In this document: positions 17,973 to 28,336 of the stretch, piece by piece
How the letters are laid out: every line of letters begins with the position of its first letter
How positions within the stretch are numbered: position 1 is the stretch's first letter
Assembly: GCA_017795005.1 (NCBI GenBank)
Contig: CP051242.1
Location: 2,504,976-2,568,975 of the forward strand
Origin: Balneolaceae bacterium
Lineage (GTDB): Bacteria > Bacteroidota > Rhodothermia > Balneolales > Balneolaceae
Length of the DNA stretch: 64,000 bases
Direction: 5' to 3'
Notes under the pieces: model-generated
Told to the model about the DNA's origin: nothing
Database searches by the model: none
What the model saw: only the letters and a program-made list of their open reading frames with translations
Made by a program: the position numbers and the translations under genes

Positions 17973-19982
17973 TTAGCTTTTGTTCTTCATCTTATACTTA
18001 AACACCTTCTCATTCACAATATTTTCAGAAAAACCTTCCGGATCAGGGTAAAAATCACCTGAGTCCATATTTTCTCTTAGCGAGATTTTTGACTTTACAT
18101 CTGCCTGAGCTTCAGTGATTTTTCTTTTTTCATCTTCTGAAGCCGTTTTATACTTTTCTGACAGCTCAGTAAGTTTATTCTTAAAGAAAGTTAGCTCGAG
18201 TGTTTTTATGGTACTTTTAGCTGTCCTGTAAGGGTTTTTATCTTTCTCATATTTCAACCCGATTTTTTCGTGATGGCGCTCACTGGTGGTATGTTGTTCC
18301 AGAAGTACATCACCAACCAGCCTCGGAAAAGGATCTGGCTTCCTGGAATAATACTCTACCGAAACTTCCTCTTCCACCTTATATCGTTCAACAATATCAT
18401 TGTAAAACACCCGAAGCTCTTCGTCCTCTATAAGCCGATCATTAGTTAATGAACAAATGTACTTCACCATATCTTTACCGTAGGTAATCATTAACCGGAT
18501 TAACTCCTTTTCATAGTGTGGTTTTTTTTGCATCGAAGGCGATGGACGATTGACCACAGACGAACGCTCTTCACGTTTAGACTCAGTGGTCGTTGGTCTT
18601 TCGTCATCCGTCGCCACTTCCTGCCTGAACTGCTCTCTTTTTTTAGATCTTTGTTCCTCTCTTTTTTTATCAGATAATACTCTTTCTAATTCTACAAACA
18701 ATTCGCGGTCAGTTCCTCTTCTGTATTTTTGTGTTTTTTGATGAAGATGCTGTACATAAACCTGTCTTTGAATTGATTCCTTAATGTTAGCTATGGCTTC
18801 GAGGACTTCAGTTATCACTTTACTCTGTTGAGCAGGGTTTTCCATCCTTCCTTCTTCCTCTGCTTTCATGATTAAGAAATCCACAAAATCAGCTCCCTCA
18901 TCTTTTATTAACTCGAGAAAGGATTCCTTACCAAATTGTTTTACAAATGAATCGGGATCTTCACCGTCTGGCAGTTCCAATAACTGAACTTCCATTCCTT
19001 CCGCTAATGCGATATCAATTCCACGTTTCATTGCGTTTTGACCAGCGTTATCAGCATCATAAATCATGATAATCCGATCTCCATATCGATGCAGTATTTT
19101 CATCTGACCGGGGGTGAGTGCTGTACCGGAACTTGCAACTACATTTGAAATTCCATGTTGGTTCAGGGTAATAACATCAGTATAGCCTTCAACTAATATT
19201 ACCTCTTTATTCTTTCGAATTTCGTTCTTCGCAAAGTTTACCCCATACACTACTTCACTTTTATTGTAGACTTTAGTCTGTGCCGAATTGATGTACTTTG
19301 CGGTCTTTTCATTTCCTAAAACTCGTCCGGCAAAACCAATTACCTGATTCGTTGGGTTGAAAATCGGGAACATCAATCGCCCACGAAAAGTATCGTAAAA
19401 TCCGTCTCCCCTTTGACTAGGCTTGATTAAATCAGCTTCAACCAAATATTGCTCGTCAATTCCTGCATTTTTCGCCGCTTTCCAAAGGTCTTCCCCACCT
19501 GAAGGTGCATATCCTAAACCAAAACTCTTGATTACAGCCAAAGGATAGCCTCTTTGTTCAAGGTAATCAATTGCTTTTTTTGCATTTGGATTTTCAATAA
19601 GATTCATATAGAAATAACGTCCTGCAAACCTAAGCGCATGATAGATACCTTCTCGCAACTGATTCGCTTCATTTTGCTCGGGACTTTGCTCTTCTTCCGG
19701 AATAAAAACTCCATAACGATCAGCTATCTGTTTAACTGCTTCTGTAAACCCAATTCCTTCTTGATCCATCACAAATTTGAATACATCACCAGATTCCCCA
19801 CATCCAAAGCACTTAAAAATACCCAGTCTGGGAGTTACATGGAAAGAAGGAGTCTTTTCATTGTGGTATGGACATAAGCCTGTAAAACCACTTCCTGAAC
19901 GTTTCAGCTTTACATAGTCTGAGACTACCTCAACAATATCAGCGGCTTCACGTACTTCTTCTTTTTTAGAATCTGAGATCAT
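17973..19982 (-). CDS. dnaG: DNA primase
   Basis: A 669-residue primase that makes RNA primers at the replication fork. The CHC2 zinc finger is C37-x2-H40 ... C58-x2-C61 (CPYH, CFGC). The catalytic TOPRIM core follows, with EGYTDV at 265-270 and the metal-binding DADNAG at 309-314; between them the RNA polymerase basic patch reads RGRLMFPIFN. A low-complexity, charged linker (about 430-475) leads to a C-terminal helicase-interaction region that is less conserved. It starts at MISDSKKEEV, and is a single gene with no rpoD or rpsU beside it. Length is slightly greater than in E. coli. Confidence 0.97.
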   Translation of the reverse strand: MISDSKKEEVREAADIVEVVSDYVKLKRSGSGFTGLCPYHNEKTPSFHVTPRLGIFKCFGCGESGDVFKFVMDQEGIGFTEAVKQIADRYGVFIPEEEQSPEQNEANQLREGIYHALRFAGRYFYMNLIENPNAKKAIDYLEQRGYPLAVIKSFGLGYAPSGGEDLWKAAKNAGIDEQYLVEADLIKPSQRGDGFYDTFRGRLMFPIFNPTNQVIGFAGRVLGNEKTAKYINSAQTKVYNKSEVVYGVNFAKNEIRKNKEVILVEGYTDVITLNQHGISNVVASSGTALTPGQMKILHRYGDRIIMIYDADNAGQNAMKRGIDIALAEGMEVQLLELPDGEDPDSFVKQFGKESFLELIKDEGADFVDFLIMKAEEEGRMENPAQQSKVITEVLEAIANIKESIQRQVYVQHLHQKTQKYRRGTDRELFVELERVLSDKKREEQRSKKREQFRQEVATDDERPTTTESKREERSSVVNRPSPSMQKKPHYEKELIRLMITYGKDMVKYICSLTNDRLIEDEELRVFYNDIVERYKVEEEVSVEYYSRKPDPFPRLVGDVLLEQHTTSERHHEKIGLKYEKDKNPYRTAKSTIKTLELTFFKNKLTELSEKYKTASEDEKRKITEAQADVKSKISLRENMDSGDFYPDPEGFSENIVNEKVFKYKMKNKS

Positions 19983-20054
19983 TCACACAATATAAGATTT
20001 GTAAAAGCCTTAATTAAAAATAAAGTTATCTTTTTACTCAATAATATTTTTTTT

Positions 20055-20831
20055 GTGAAGCGATACTATTTATCATTTTTTCTAATTGTTATCATTTGTT
20101 GTCTGAACTCTGGATTTATTAAAGCCCAGAATAATACTCACTTGACTATGGGTATTTCAGATTATTATTCGAAAGACGAAATCGTTTCGAATTCAGTTTT
20201 TGAAGGTTTTACTACCAAGTTTACTGCAACACATACCCGGGGTTTAAATCATCACTTTTATTTCCATCATTTGTTTGGTGAACTGTATTCAGATCAGGAT
20301 CACCTTTGGCAAATGTTCTCTACCCAACTTTCCTATTCATTCCTCCCTGTAATTTTTGAGAATTCAATAGGAATTAACTCTACCGGTTTTTCCCTTTCAA
20401 CAAAGGGAATGTGGATTAACTCTACTTTTTATTCTGGCAACACTTCAAGAACTGGTCGTAAAAGTGGTTTTTTAAACTCAGCATTATCGCTCATCCATCT
20501 TTCCGAAATAAACATTACTGGCAAAATTACTTCGGAACTGAATATTGAAGTACCTGTAATTTATTACACCTTGAGGCCCGGATATTCAACTCTTGATCCT
20601 GATCAGACTATTGGAAATGGTGCCACTGCATTTAATGTAGCCAGATCTGGTAAGTTTAGGAGTATTTTAAATCAGCCTTCTTTTCAGATCGGATCTGATT
20701 TCTTTTATTCACTAAAAGAAAATTTCTTTCTAAAAGTAGGTTTTCGTTACCATTTTTTGAAAATTCAATTCCCGAAAGAGTTCTCTTCCATTGATCAATC
20801 TTTTAATTTTGGAGTAAGATGGACACTTTAA
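20055..20831 (+). CDS. Exported outer-membrane barrel-like protein, unknown
   Basis: I do not recognise the family. The 258-residue product starts with GTG, has a signal peptide ending near IKAQNN (residue 26), and then alternating aromatic/hydrophobic strands ending FNFGVRWTL, as expected for a small outer-membrane beta-barrel. Its end overlaps the next gene by 13 bp, so the two are translated together; an S41 protease partner suggests a cell-envelope role. No catalytic motif is visible. Confidence 0.65.
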   Translation: MKRYYLSFFLIVIICCLNSGFIKAQNNTHLTMGISDYYSKDEIVSNSVFEGFTTKFTATHTRGLNHHFYFHHLFGELYSDQDHLWQMFSTQLSYSFLPVIFENSIGINSTGFSLSTKGMWINSTFYSGNTSRTGRKSGFLNSALSLIHLSEINITGKITSELNIEVPVIYYTLRPGYSTLDPDQTIGNGATAFNVARSGKFRSILNQPSFQIGSDFFYSLKENFFLKVGFRYHFLKIQFPKEFSSIDQSFNFGVRWTL

Positions 20832-21835
20832 AAAATATCATTTATTTACTAGCTCTGTTTTTCTTCTTTGGACAAGGCTGTAAGGAAACATTAGTTGGAA
20901 GTTCTCCTGCTGATTCACCGAGGGAAAATTTCGACCAACTCTGGCAGGGATTTGATCAACATTATTCATATTTCGAAATTAAACCGTATAGTTGGGACTC
21001 CCTCTATCATTCATATTTTCAAACTATTGATACGATTTCGTCAGATAAACTATTATTTAACGTTTTATCCGACTTGTTAAGTAAACTATCAGATTTCCAT
21101 GTTACGCTTAGAAGTGATACCGAGTTTTACTCTAGTCCACCTGATCCGGGAACGCTGGATAAAATTTTACTAGAGCTTAAGTACTTAAACAACATATCCA
21201 GGTCATCTGATGAATCTCCTTTTTTAACTGCCGACATACGTGAAGATATATCTTACTTAAGAATTGATACTTTTCGTGGTAAAGAATATTTATTCAAAGA
21301 GATCGACTCCATTCTGGAAAATTTATACTATAAAAAAGGCCTTATCCTTGATCTAAGAAGCAATGGTGGCGGTAGCGATATAAATTCTCAAATTGTAATG
21401 TCACGTTTTGCCGATAAAAAAACGCTCATTAGAAAAATACGGTACCGAAATGGTCCCCAACATACCGATTTTTCGAAACCAATCTTTGATTACGTTGAAC
21501 CCAACGGCTTCTATTATGATAAACCTGTTGTATTATTAACAGACAGGAGTGTTTATAGCGCTGCAGAAGATTTTATTCTTGGGATGAGACAATTTCCCGA
21601 TGTTCTGGTTCTTGGAGAAAGAACTGCAGGTTCTTCGGGAAACCCTGCAACTTTTGATTTGCCTAATGGCTGGATATATACTGTTCCAAGATGGCAGATC
21701 TTACAGCCCGAAAATGACTCTCTTTATGAAAATACAGGGTTGATTCCGGATACTCTTGTATATCAAACTGAAAGGGATGACATCTTCCTTCAGGATGCGA
21801 AAATGGATGCTGCAGTTCGTCTGCTTTTACAATAG
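20819..21835 (+). CDS. S41-family peptidase lipoprotein
   Basis: A 338-residue protein with a lipoprotein Cys at residue 21 (FGQGCKE). The S41 fold is shown by the helical N-terminal cap, GLILDLRSNGGGS (174-186), and TDRSVYSAAED containing the expected nucleophile S247, then VLGERTAGSSG. PDZ sequence is not obvious, and the lysine of CtpA-type proteases is not where expected, so the catalytic pair may follow the tricorn-type arrangement. The start codon overlaps the upstream gene's 3' end. Role is likely periplasmic processing or turnover; targets are unknown. Confidence 0.85.
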   Translation: MDTLKNIIYLLALFFFFGQGCKETLVGSSPADSPRENFDQLWQGFDQHYSYFEIKPYSWDSLYHSYFQTIDTISSDKLLFNVLSDLLSKLSDFHVTLRSDTEFYSSPPDPGTLDKILLELKYLNNISRSSDESPFLTADIREDISYLRIDTFRGKEYLFKEIDSILENLYYKKGLILDLRSNGGGSDINSQIVMSRFADKKTLIRKIRYRNGPQHTDFSKPIFDYVEPNGFYYDKPVVLLTDRSVYSAAEDFILGMRQFPDVLVLGERTAGSSGNPATFDLPNGWIYTVPRWQILQPENDSLYENTGLIPDTLVYQTERDDIFLQDAKMDAAVRLLLQ

Positions 21836-21907
21836 GAAAGACTAACATTAGATTAGGAATGATGTTATATTCCTGCCCGCAAAATCAAGAATTTTAAAAC
21901 ATAGATA

Positions 21908-22783
21908 ATGAGCGTATTAGTTGGAAAGGATACCCGCCTTATAGTTCAGGGTTTTACCGGAAGTGAAGGAAGTTTTCATGCCGGACAAATGATAGAATAT
22001 GGAACCAATGTAGTTGGTGGAGTTACTCCTGGTAAAGGAGGGCAAACTCATCTGGACCGCCCTGTGTTCAATACTGTTGCCGATTCTGTCGAAAATGAGG
22101 GTGCTAACACTTCCGTTATTTTTGTACCTCCTGCTTTTGCTGCTGATGCAATTACAGAAGCTGCCTTTGCTGGAATAAAAGTAATTATCTGTATTACTGA
22201 GGGAATTCCTGTTAAAGATATGATTGTAGCTAAACAGGTTTGTAAAAGTCATGGCGCTACTTTAATCGGACCAAACTGCCCTGGTGTTATCACTCCTGGC
22301 GAAGCTAAAATTGGTATTATGCCCGGTAATATTTTCTCACCTGGTACAGTTGGATTGATTTCTCGTTCAGGAACTTTAACCTATGAAGCGGTTGATCAGC
22401 TCACAAAAGTCGGATTAGGGCAAAGTACAGCTATCGGAATTGGTGGTGATCCGGTAATTGGAACAACTCACCTTGATGCAGTAAAACTGTTTCAGGATGA
22501 TCCGGATACCGAGTCAATTGTTTTGATAGGTGAGATTGGTGGCTCTGCTGAAGAAGAAGCTGCTGCCTATATCAAAGATAATGTCACAAAACCGGTAGTT
22601 GCGTTTATTGCCGGTTCAACAGCGCCTCCGGGCCGAAGAATGGGTCACGCCGGTGCAATTATCTCTGGAGGACAGGGTACTGCACAGGCTAAAAAAGCAG
22701 CTTTAGCAGATGCCGGAATTACTGTAGTAGAAAGTCCTGCAGATATTGGAGTAACTCTTAAAGAAGTACTCGAAGCAGTATAA
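21908..22783 (+). CDS. sucD: Succinyl-CoA synthetase subunit alpha
   Basis: A 291-residue enzyme of the citric acid cycle that makes succinate, CoA and ATP or GTP with the beta subunit. The CoA-binding Rossmann domain opens with [13 protein letters not shown]; the phosphorylated histidine is H247 in [17 protein letters not shown] and GIGGDPVIG are also diagnostic. Length is standard. No sucC is adjacent, and the gene carries its own strong terminator, so alpha and beta subunits are encoded at separate loci here. Confidence 0.97.
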   Translation: MSVLVGKDTRLIVQGFTGSEGSFHAGQMIEYGTNVVGGVTPGKGGQTHLDRPVFNTVADSVENEGANTSVIFVPPAFAADAITEAAFAGIKVIICITEGIPVKDMIVAKQVCKSHGATLIGPNCPGVITPGEAKIGIMPGNIFSPGTVGLISRSGTLTYEAVDQLTKVGLGQSTAIGIGGDPVIGTTHLDAVKLFQDDPDTESIVLIGEIGGSAEEEAAAYIKDNVTKPVVAFIAGSTAPPGRRMGHAGAIISGGQGTAQAKKAALADAGITVVESPADIGVTLKEVLEAV

Positions 22784-22802
22784 TTTTGTTCTTTAAAACT
22801 TG

Positions 22803-22839
22803 AAAGCCTTCTTCAATAGCCTGAAGAAGGCTTTTTTTT
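22803..22839 (+). terminator. Strong intrinsic terminator of sucD
   Basis: AAAGCCTTCTTCA (22803-22815) and TGAAGAAGGCTTT (22822-22834) form a perfect 13-bp stem with a 6-base loop, followed by a run of eight T. Confidence 0.95.
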
Positions 22840-22921
22840 GCGCAATATTCTCCTATTTGACTAATAGCTATTTGATGTATTAATTAGCCCTTACTTAATT
22901 AATCAGCCTAACCAACATCTT

Positions 22922-25393
22922 ATGTCGAAGTCAATATTAATCGGATTGTTTGCTCTCTTATTTGCTCACATTCCCTCATCCTCTTTTGCCCAAACACCAT
23001 TTTTAAATGAGTTAGAATATTTTGAAAGCCAGGGAGCGGATTATATCATTTTTAGCAATTGGTATAACGGGCTTTTTAGCGATTCTAAAATCAGTGGCAT
23101 TGAAATTATACATCATGGAGACCGGGTGGTTACCAATGGAGATATCCGATTGGATAATACTCCAGAACAATGGGACCTAATCCCAACATTTATAAAACGC
23201 GAAGTTGATTCACTGAATGGGTATATAAATACCTATAACTCTTACCCTGAATACGAATTTGAATATATTATTCGTGGTGAAGCAATTGAGGGCGGAGTTG
23301 CTATCAGCATTCATATTGAGGAAGAATTACCGAATGCTTTACAAGGTGTTGCAGGCTTTAATCTGGAATTTATTCCTTCTGCTTTCTGGGAATATAGCTA
23401 TATGATGAATGGTAAATCGTTCAATTTTCCTCATTATCCATTCAGTGATATGGGTGAGGACGATGAAGGTAACACCTATCCATTGGCAATGTCTTCCGGT
23501 TCCAGTTTTGTTGCAGCTCCTGAAAATCCGGAAAGGATGATAACAGTGAAGACTAATGGTTCCTTTAGTTTATATGACGGCCGCGATAAAGCCCAGAATG
23601 GTTGGTTTGTATTAAGAGAGCTTCTTCCATCTAACAAAACAGGGGAAGTCCTTAGATGGGAAATAAGCGCTAATACAATTGAAGGCTGGCTACGAGAGCC
23701 AATGATTGCTTACTCTCAGGTCGGCTACCATCCCGATCAGTCTAAAAAAGCAACGATTGAGTTGGATAAAAGAGATACAAAAAGACCGAAAATGTCATTG
23801 ATTAGGTATAATTCTAATGGGACTTCAACAATTATCAAATCCAATCAAGCTGAAGAATGGGGACGATATAAACGCTATAATTATCTCCAATTCGATTTTT
23901 CAGAGGTAACAGAAGAAGGGGTTTATGCTTTCAAATTTGGGGACAAAACTACCAGCTCATTCAGAATAGCCGCAGATGTCTATGATGATGTCTGGAAACA
24001 AACTTCTGACATTTTCATGCCTGTTCAAATGGATCACGTTCTTGTGAATGAAGCTTATAGGGTCTGGCACGGTGCTTCGCACCTCGATGATGCTTTACAG
24101 GCTCCGATAAATCATGAGCATTTTGATTTATATGCTCAAGGCGATTCAACAGATTCTCCTTTTAAACCCGGTGAACATATTCCCGGTTTAAATGTGGGTG
24201 GGTGGTATGATGCTGGTGACTATGATATACGTACACAATCGCAGTACAGCACTGTTCAAAATCTTGTAATTCTTTATGAAATGTTTGGGATAGACCGTGA
24301 TCAGACTACAGTTGATCAGGCAGCTAAATATGTGGATTTGCATAATCCGGATGGAATGCCTGATGTGTTACAGCAAATAGAACATGGAGTCCTTTTTCTT
24401 CTATCACCTTATGAATCAATTGGTCATGCCATACCCGGAGTTATAGTTCCTGATATCTCTCAATATACGCACCTTGGTGATGGGTTAACTATGACAGACA
24501 ACCTGATTTATAATGCTGAAATGGGTGAACTGGAATCCAATGGAATTGAAAGCGGCAAGTTTGACGATCGTTGGGCATTTACTAATAAAAGTTCGACTCT
24601 GGATTACGGAACTGCAGGTTCGTTGGCGGCAGCAAGCAGAGTATTGGGTTCAATTAATCCGGAATTGGCAGAAAAAGCATTTAATAAAGCCATAGAAATC
24701 TGGGAGCATGAACAGAACAACGAACCAATTGTATATCGCTATGGAAATACTACAGGTGGTAGTTTATTTGGAGAAGAACTTAAAGCCACTATTGAGTTAC
24801 TGATTACCACTCAGGAAAAAAAATATTCAGATCATTTAAGAACATTAATTCCGGAACTTGGTGAAGGCTTCTTCTTCCCTTCTACTCTACTTATCCGTGC
24901 AATACCTTACATGGATCAGGATTATTCTGATTGGCTTGAAAGTAGATTATCTGAAAGAGCAGAACAGTTCTCTCAATTTCAAAATCAAAACCCATTTGGG
25001 GTATTTATTTCAGAAGGCGGATGGGCCGGTAATGGCGGAATTATGAATCAGGGATTTGCTAATTATATGATTCATAAAACTTTCCCTGACTTGGCAGACA
25101 AAGATCAGGTTTTTAATGCGTTAAATTATATGTTTGGACATCATCCCGACCATAATCTTTCTTTTGTAACCGGAGTTGGGACAAAAACAAAGAAAGTAGC
25201 CTATGGAATGAACAGGGCTGATTTCTCATATATACCCGGTGGACCTATTCCCGGTGTATTAATTCTAAATCCTGATTTTCCTGAAAACCGGGAAGACTGG
25301 CCATTCTTCTGGGGACAAAATGAATATGTTATTCCAATGGGGCCAAGTTATATGTTGCTCGCTAATGCAGTGAAGGATTTACTCAGAGATTAA
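22922..25393 (+). CDS. Glycoside hydrolase family 9 (endoglucanase-like), exported
   Basis: An 823-residue secreted enzyme. A signal peptide ends near SFAQT (residue 24). Residues about 30-260 form an N-terminal beta-rich domain I do not recognise. A CelD-N/Ig-like domain spans about 265-350 (SQVGYHPDQSKKATIEL...). The GH9 (alpha/alpha)6 barrel follows: WYDAGDYD with D430 and D433, GTAGSLAAASR, and FFWGQNEYVI with the candidate acid E801. The usual NPHHR-type motif is replaced by VTGVGTKTKKVAYG. Substrate is probably a beta-1,4- or mixed-linkage glucan. Unlike its neighbours it has no T9SS sorting domain and is thus predicted periplasmic. Convergent with the FG-GAP gene. Confidence 0.9.
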   Translation: MSKSILIGLFALLFAHIPSSSFAQTPFLNELEYFESQGADYIIFSNWYNGLFSDSKISGIEIIHHGDRVVTNGDIRLDNTPEQWDLIPTFIKREVDSLNGYINTYNSYPEYEFEYIIRGEAIEGGVAISIHIEEELPNALQGVAGFNLEFIPSAFWEYSYMMNGKSFNFPHYPFSDMGEDDEGNTYPLAMSSGSSFVAAPENPERMITVKTNGSFSLYDGRDKAQNGWFVLRELLPSNKTGEVLRWEISANTIEGWLREPMIAYSQVGYHPDQSKKATIELDKRDTKRPKMSLIRYNSNGTSTIIKSNQAEEWGRYKRYNYLQFDFSEVTEEGVYAFKFGDKTTSSFRIAADVYDDVWKQTSDIFMPVQMDHVLVNEAYRVWHGASHLDDALQAPINHEHFDLYAQGDSTDSPFKPGEHIPGLNVGGWYDAGDYDIRTQSQYSTVQNLVILYEMFGIDRDQTTVDQAAKYVDLHNPDGMPDVLQQIEHGVLFLLSPYESIGHAIPGVIVPDISQYTHLGDGLTMTDNLIYNAEMGELESNGIESGKFDDRWAFTNKSSTLDYGTAGSLAAASRVLGSINPELAEKAFNKAIEIWEHEQNNEPIVYRYGNTTGGSLFGEELKATIELLITTQEKKYSDHLRTLIPELGEGFFFPSTLLIRAIPYMDQDYSDWLESRLSERAEQFSQFQNQNPFGVFISEGGWAGNGGIMNQGFANYMIHKTFPDLADKDQVFNALNYMFGHHPDHNLSFVTGVGTKTKKVAYGMNRADFSYIPGGPIPGVLILNPDFPENREDWPFFWGQNEYVIPMGPSYMLLANAVKDLLRD

Positions 25394-25408
25394 TTCACTA
25401 TTAAGTTT

Positions 25409-28153
25409 TCACTTAATTAAAAGCATTTTTCTGGTTTGAACCCCTGACCCAACTCTTAGTTGATAAATATATACTCCGCTGGAAAGCCAGTCGCCTTCGA
25501 ACTGAACATTATACTCCCCTGCACTCTGAGTACGATCGACAAGAGTATAAACCAGTTGCCCGACAATGTTATACACTTTCAACTCTACATGAGCTGAATT
25601 CGGGATTGAATAGTTAATCTGAGTAACAGGGTTAAAAGGGTTGGGATAATTTTGAAATAATTCGATTCGATCTGGCGATTCGGGAGATTCTATTTCATTG
25701 TTAGTTAACAATTGAATCTCATTACCATCATAAATTGCCACGTTTCCATCCAGTTGTTGAACAGATAATAATTCAGGAATACCATCATTATTAATGTCGG
25801 AAGAGATAATATTTCCAGCATTTACAATGTCTCTGGCAATAAAATCCTGCTTTATAAAACTTCTGTTTCCTAAATTTTTGTACCAGATAATATTTTGTGA
25901 ATTACCAACATCTATGGAAACTTCTTGTTCAATAGAAGCTATGACATCCAGAAACCCATCTTCATTAATATCAGCAAATACTACATTAGTAAAGCTATCA
26001 CCAGTGGAATCTATAATAACAGATTCATAGTTATTAAAGGAATTTCTAAAGATCGCTGTGAGTTTTTGCGGACTTCCTGTCTGAATTTTTCGATCAACAT
26101 AAGCTCCAAAAACGACATCTATATTTTCATCATTATCAAGATCTCCAAAAGCATAATTTATACCGCTAAAAAGGTCATCAAGATTTTCCATCATAAATAC
26201 TTCGGAGGCATCTTCACTTTCTATTACTTCAGAATCTAAAAGGCTATCGATATTAAATACGTAAAGTGTGGGCTGAAACCGGGTTGGTCTTCCTGGCAAA
26301 ATTTCAGTCGTAGGAGTTACCAGTTCGTCAACTCCATCGTTATCAAAATCAAGTAGCTCTATAAATGAGAAAGGCGGTAAGTATATGAACTCGTTTCTAT
26401 TCAAAGGCTCACCAACAAAATTATTTTCAATAATATACAAATAAGGCTGTTCAACAAACTTTGGACTATAGATGAGAACTATATCTTTATCACCATCTCC
26501 TTCTATATCTCCCAGTCCAAAAAATACTGCCTCGTTATTAGATTCATTCTGAGTTATAATCTTAGGAAAATTAAACGTGCCGTCTCCCAGATTTTCATAC
26601 CAATTTACTTTGAAACTATATTCGCGTTTAATTGCAGAAAACTCTCTTATGGTTTTAGTAAAAGATAATAAGTCTTCACGTCCATCTCTGTCCCAGTCAT
26701 AATGATGGAGTTCAATTGCAGTAAAATCAGAAGTATCAATTACCACAGGATCGCTAAATTCAAATTCATTCTCATTCTTAAAATGAAGAACACTTCTATC
26801 GGAAGAACCTGTAGCAACAAAAACATCATTTCTGGTTCCAAAAGTGTTAAAATGAACAATATCAAGAGGTGCTGAAATTGAAGGATTACTTATGGATTCT
26901 TTGACAAGAATGGAGTTTCCTTCATCTGTGTTTCTAAACCAATCAATTCTACCATTCAAAATACTCGAAGCAACCAGATCATTAATTCCATCACCATCTA
27001 CATCATGAATTTGTACATTATTATAGTTTGATCGTGATTGAGGAATAATTTTGGGCTCAGAAAACGTAGTATCTTTCAAATTTTCAAGCCATAAAAGCCT
27101 GCCCGTTTTCCATCCTTTTTTTTCATCTATTAATACAATATCCTCCCAACCATCATTATTCAAATCTATTGAAGCTGATAGCCGAGTAGCTCGAAAAAGG
27201 TTATTAAATCTTTTGTTTGTTAAATTAGGAATAGATGCTATTAATCGTCTATCCGAGAAATCTCCATTACCCATATTTTTATAGAGATAGATAAAATTAA
27301 GTGTATCAACTTCAGAATTTAATCTTGAACCTGTGCTCACTATAATATCCATATCCTCATCATTATCGATATCTGAATAGATTAACGACTTAATTCCAGT
27401 ATCAGAATCTTTTTCTTCGACAAGTTGTATATCCATAAAATCAGAACCATCTGTTACCAATAGTTTTATATCTGAAACAGACTGAATTGTAGAGTAGGTT
27501 AAAAGGTCCTGATATCCGTCCTCATTAATGTCATAATTCAATAAAGCGCCGGTATATCCTGTCACTTGATTAAGAGAGTCAATAATTACGACGTCTTCTT
27601 CAATTGAAAGCTTCAATAAATCGAAGTAGTTGTCTCCAGGCACAGACAAGAAAAGTGCATTTAAACTATCCACATGTTGCTTAAACAGGTTAATGTCAAA
27701 TACCCGAAATCTTGGTTTTTCAAATAATCGTTCCGATTCTGTGAACTCAGCAGCACCATTATTTAAATACATTCCTATTTCGGTATCACGGGAAAATGTT
27801 ACCAACTGATAAATAACATCCTCGTCTCCATCATTATCAAGATCTCCTATTTCAAAAGTATGAAGTATGGTTTCGAAATTGTTTATAAGCTTTGGAGTAG
27901 AAAAACTTCCGTTACCAGTGTTTTCCATCCAACTAATCGAAAGCTTGGTAGCAAATACTAAATCATCATCACCATCACCATCCAAATCAGCAAATTCGAT
28001 TTTAAACACACCTTGAGTCTGGTTCTGACCTAACAAGGTTCTTAATTCATTCTCTTCCTCCTGAGCTTTTAATCCAGTATTAAAAAATAGAAACAATAAG
28101 GTGATAATTAAATAAATAACTCTCTTGGAATCGGATGGGATATAAGGTTTCAT
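25409..28153 (-). CDS. FG-GAP/VCBS-repeat beta-propeller surface protein with type IX sorting domain
   Basis: A 914-residue exported protein with a signal peptide ending near GLKAQEE. It contains at least 12 calcium-loop-like repeats of the form D(L/I)DxDGxxD(I/L), such as DLDGDGDDD, DINEDGYQD, DVDGDGIND and DFDNDGVDE, at fairly regular spacing. These are integrin-alpha-like FG-GAP/VCBS blades, so one or two propellers are likely. The C terminus has YPNPFNP and ends RKMLLIK, a T9SS sorting signal. Role is probably adhesion or scaffolding on the cell surface; no enzyme motif seen. Confidence 0.88.
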   Translation of the reverse strand: MKPYIPSDSKRVIYLIITLLFLFFNTGLKAQEEENELRTLLGQNQTQGVFKIEFADLDGDGDDDLVFATKLSISWMENTGNGSFSTPKLINNFETILHTFEIGDLDNDGDEDVIYQLVTFSRDTEIGMYLNNGAAEFTESERLFEKPRFRVFDINLFKQHVDSLNALFLSVPGDNYFDLLKLSIEEDVVIIDSLNQVTGYTGALLNYDINEDGYQDLLTYSTIQSVSDIKLLVTDGSDFMDIQLVEEKDSDTGIKSLIYSDIDNDEDMDIIVSTGSRLNSEVDTLNFIYLYKNMGNGDFSDRRLIASIPNLTNKRFNNLFRATRLSASIDLNNDGWEDIVLIDEKKGWKTGRLLWLENLKDTTFSEPKIIPQSRSNYNNVQIHDVDGDGINDLVASSILNGRIDWFRNTDEGNSILVKESISNPSISAPLDIVHFNTFGTRNDVFVATGSSDRSVLHFKNENEFEFSDPVVIDTSDFTAIELHHYDWDRDGREDLLSFTKTIREFSAIKREYSFKVNWYENLGDGTFNFPKIITQNESNNEAVFFGLGDIEGDGDKDIVLIYSPKFVEQPYLYIIENNFVGEPLNRNEFIYLPPFSFIELLDFDNDGVDELVTPTTEILPGRPTRFQPTLYVFNIDSLLDSEVIESEDASEVFMMENLDDLFSGINYAFGDLDNDENIDVVFGAYVDRKIQTGSPQKLTAIFRNSFNNYESVIIDSTGDSFTNVVFADINEDGFLDVIASIEQEVSIDVGNSQNIIWYKNLGNRSFIKQDFIARDIVNAGNIISSDINNDGIPELLSVQQLDGNVAIYDGNEIQLLTNNEIESPESPDRIELFQNYPNPFNPVTQINYSIPNSAHVELKVYNIVGQLVYTLVDRTQSAGEYNVQFEGDWLSSGVYIYQLRVGSGVQTRKMLLIK

Positions 28154-28336
28154 ATTTTTAAACCTACATATTGATGTGAATTAATTTTAATAGCTACAAC
28201 TTCAGTATAAACAATTTTTAAGAAGATTTTATGAATTCTTAAAATTCAATATAACAGAGAATGTATCAGTAGCATAATTATGTGATGTAATGAACGTATT
28301 TTTTACCTTTCCTTTACTCAGTCTTAATCCATTACA

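Noticed and set aside
25400-25417. Terminator between GH9 and FG-GAP genes
   Set aside because: ATTAAG/CTTAAT is only 6 AT-rich base pairs and overlaps the minus-strand stop region; too weak to call.
25925-26239. Plus-strand frame inside the FG-GAP gene
   Set aside because: It is antisense to regular D-x-D-G repeats on the minus strand, which explain the openness of the frame.
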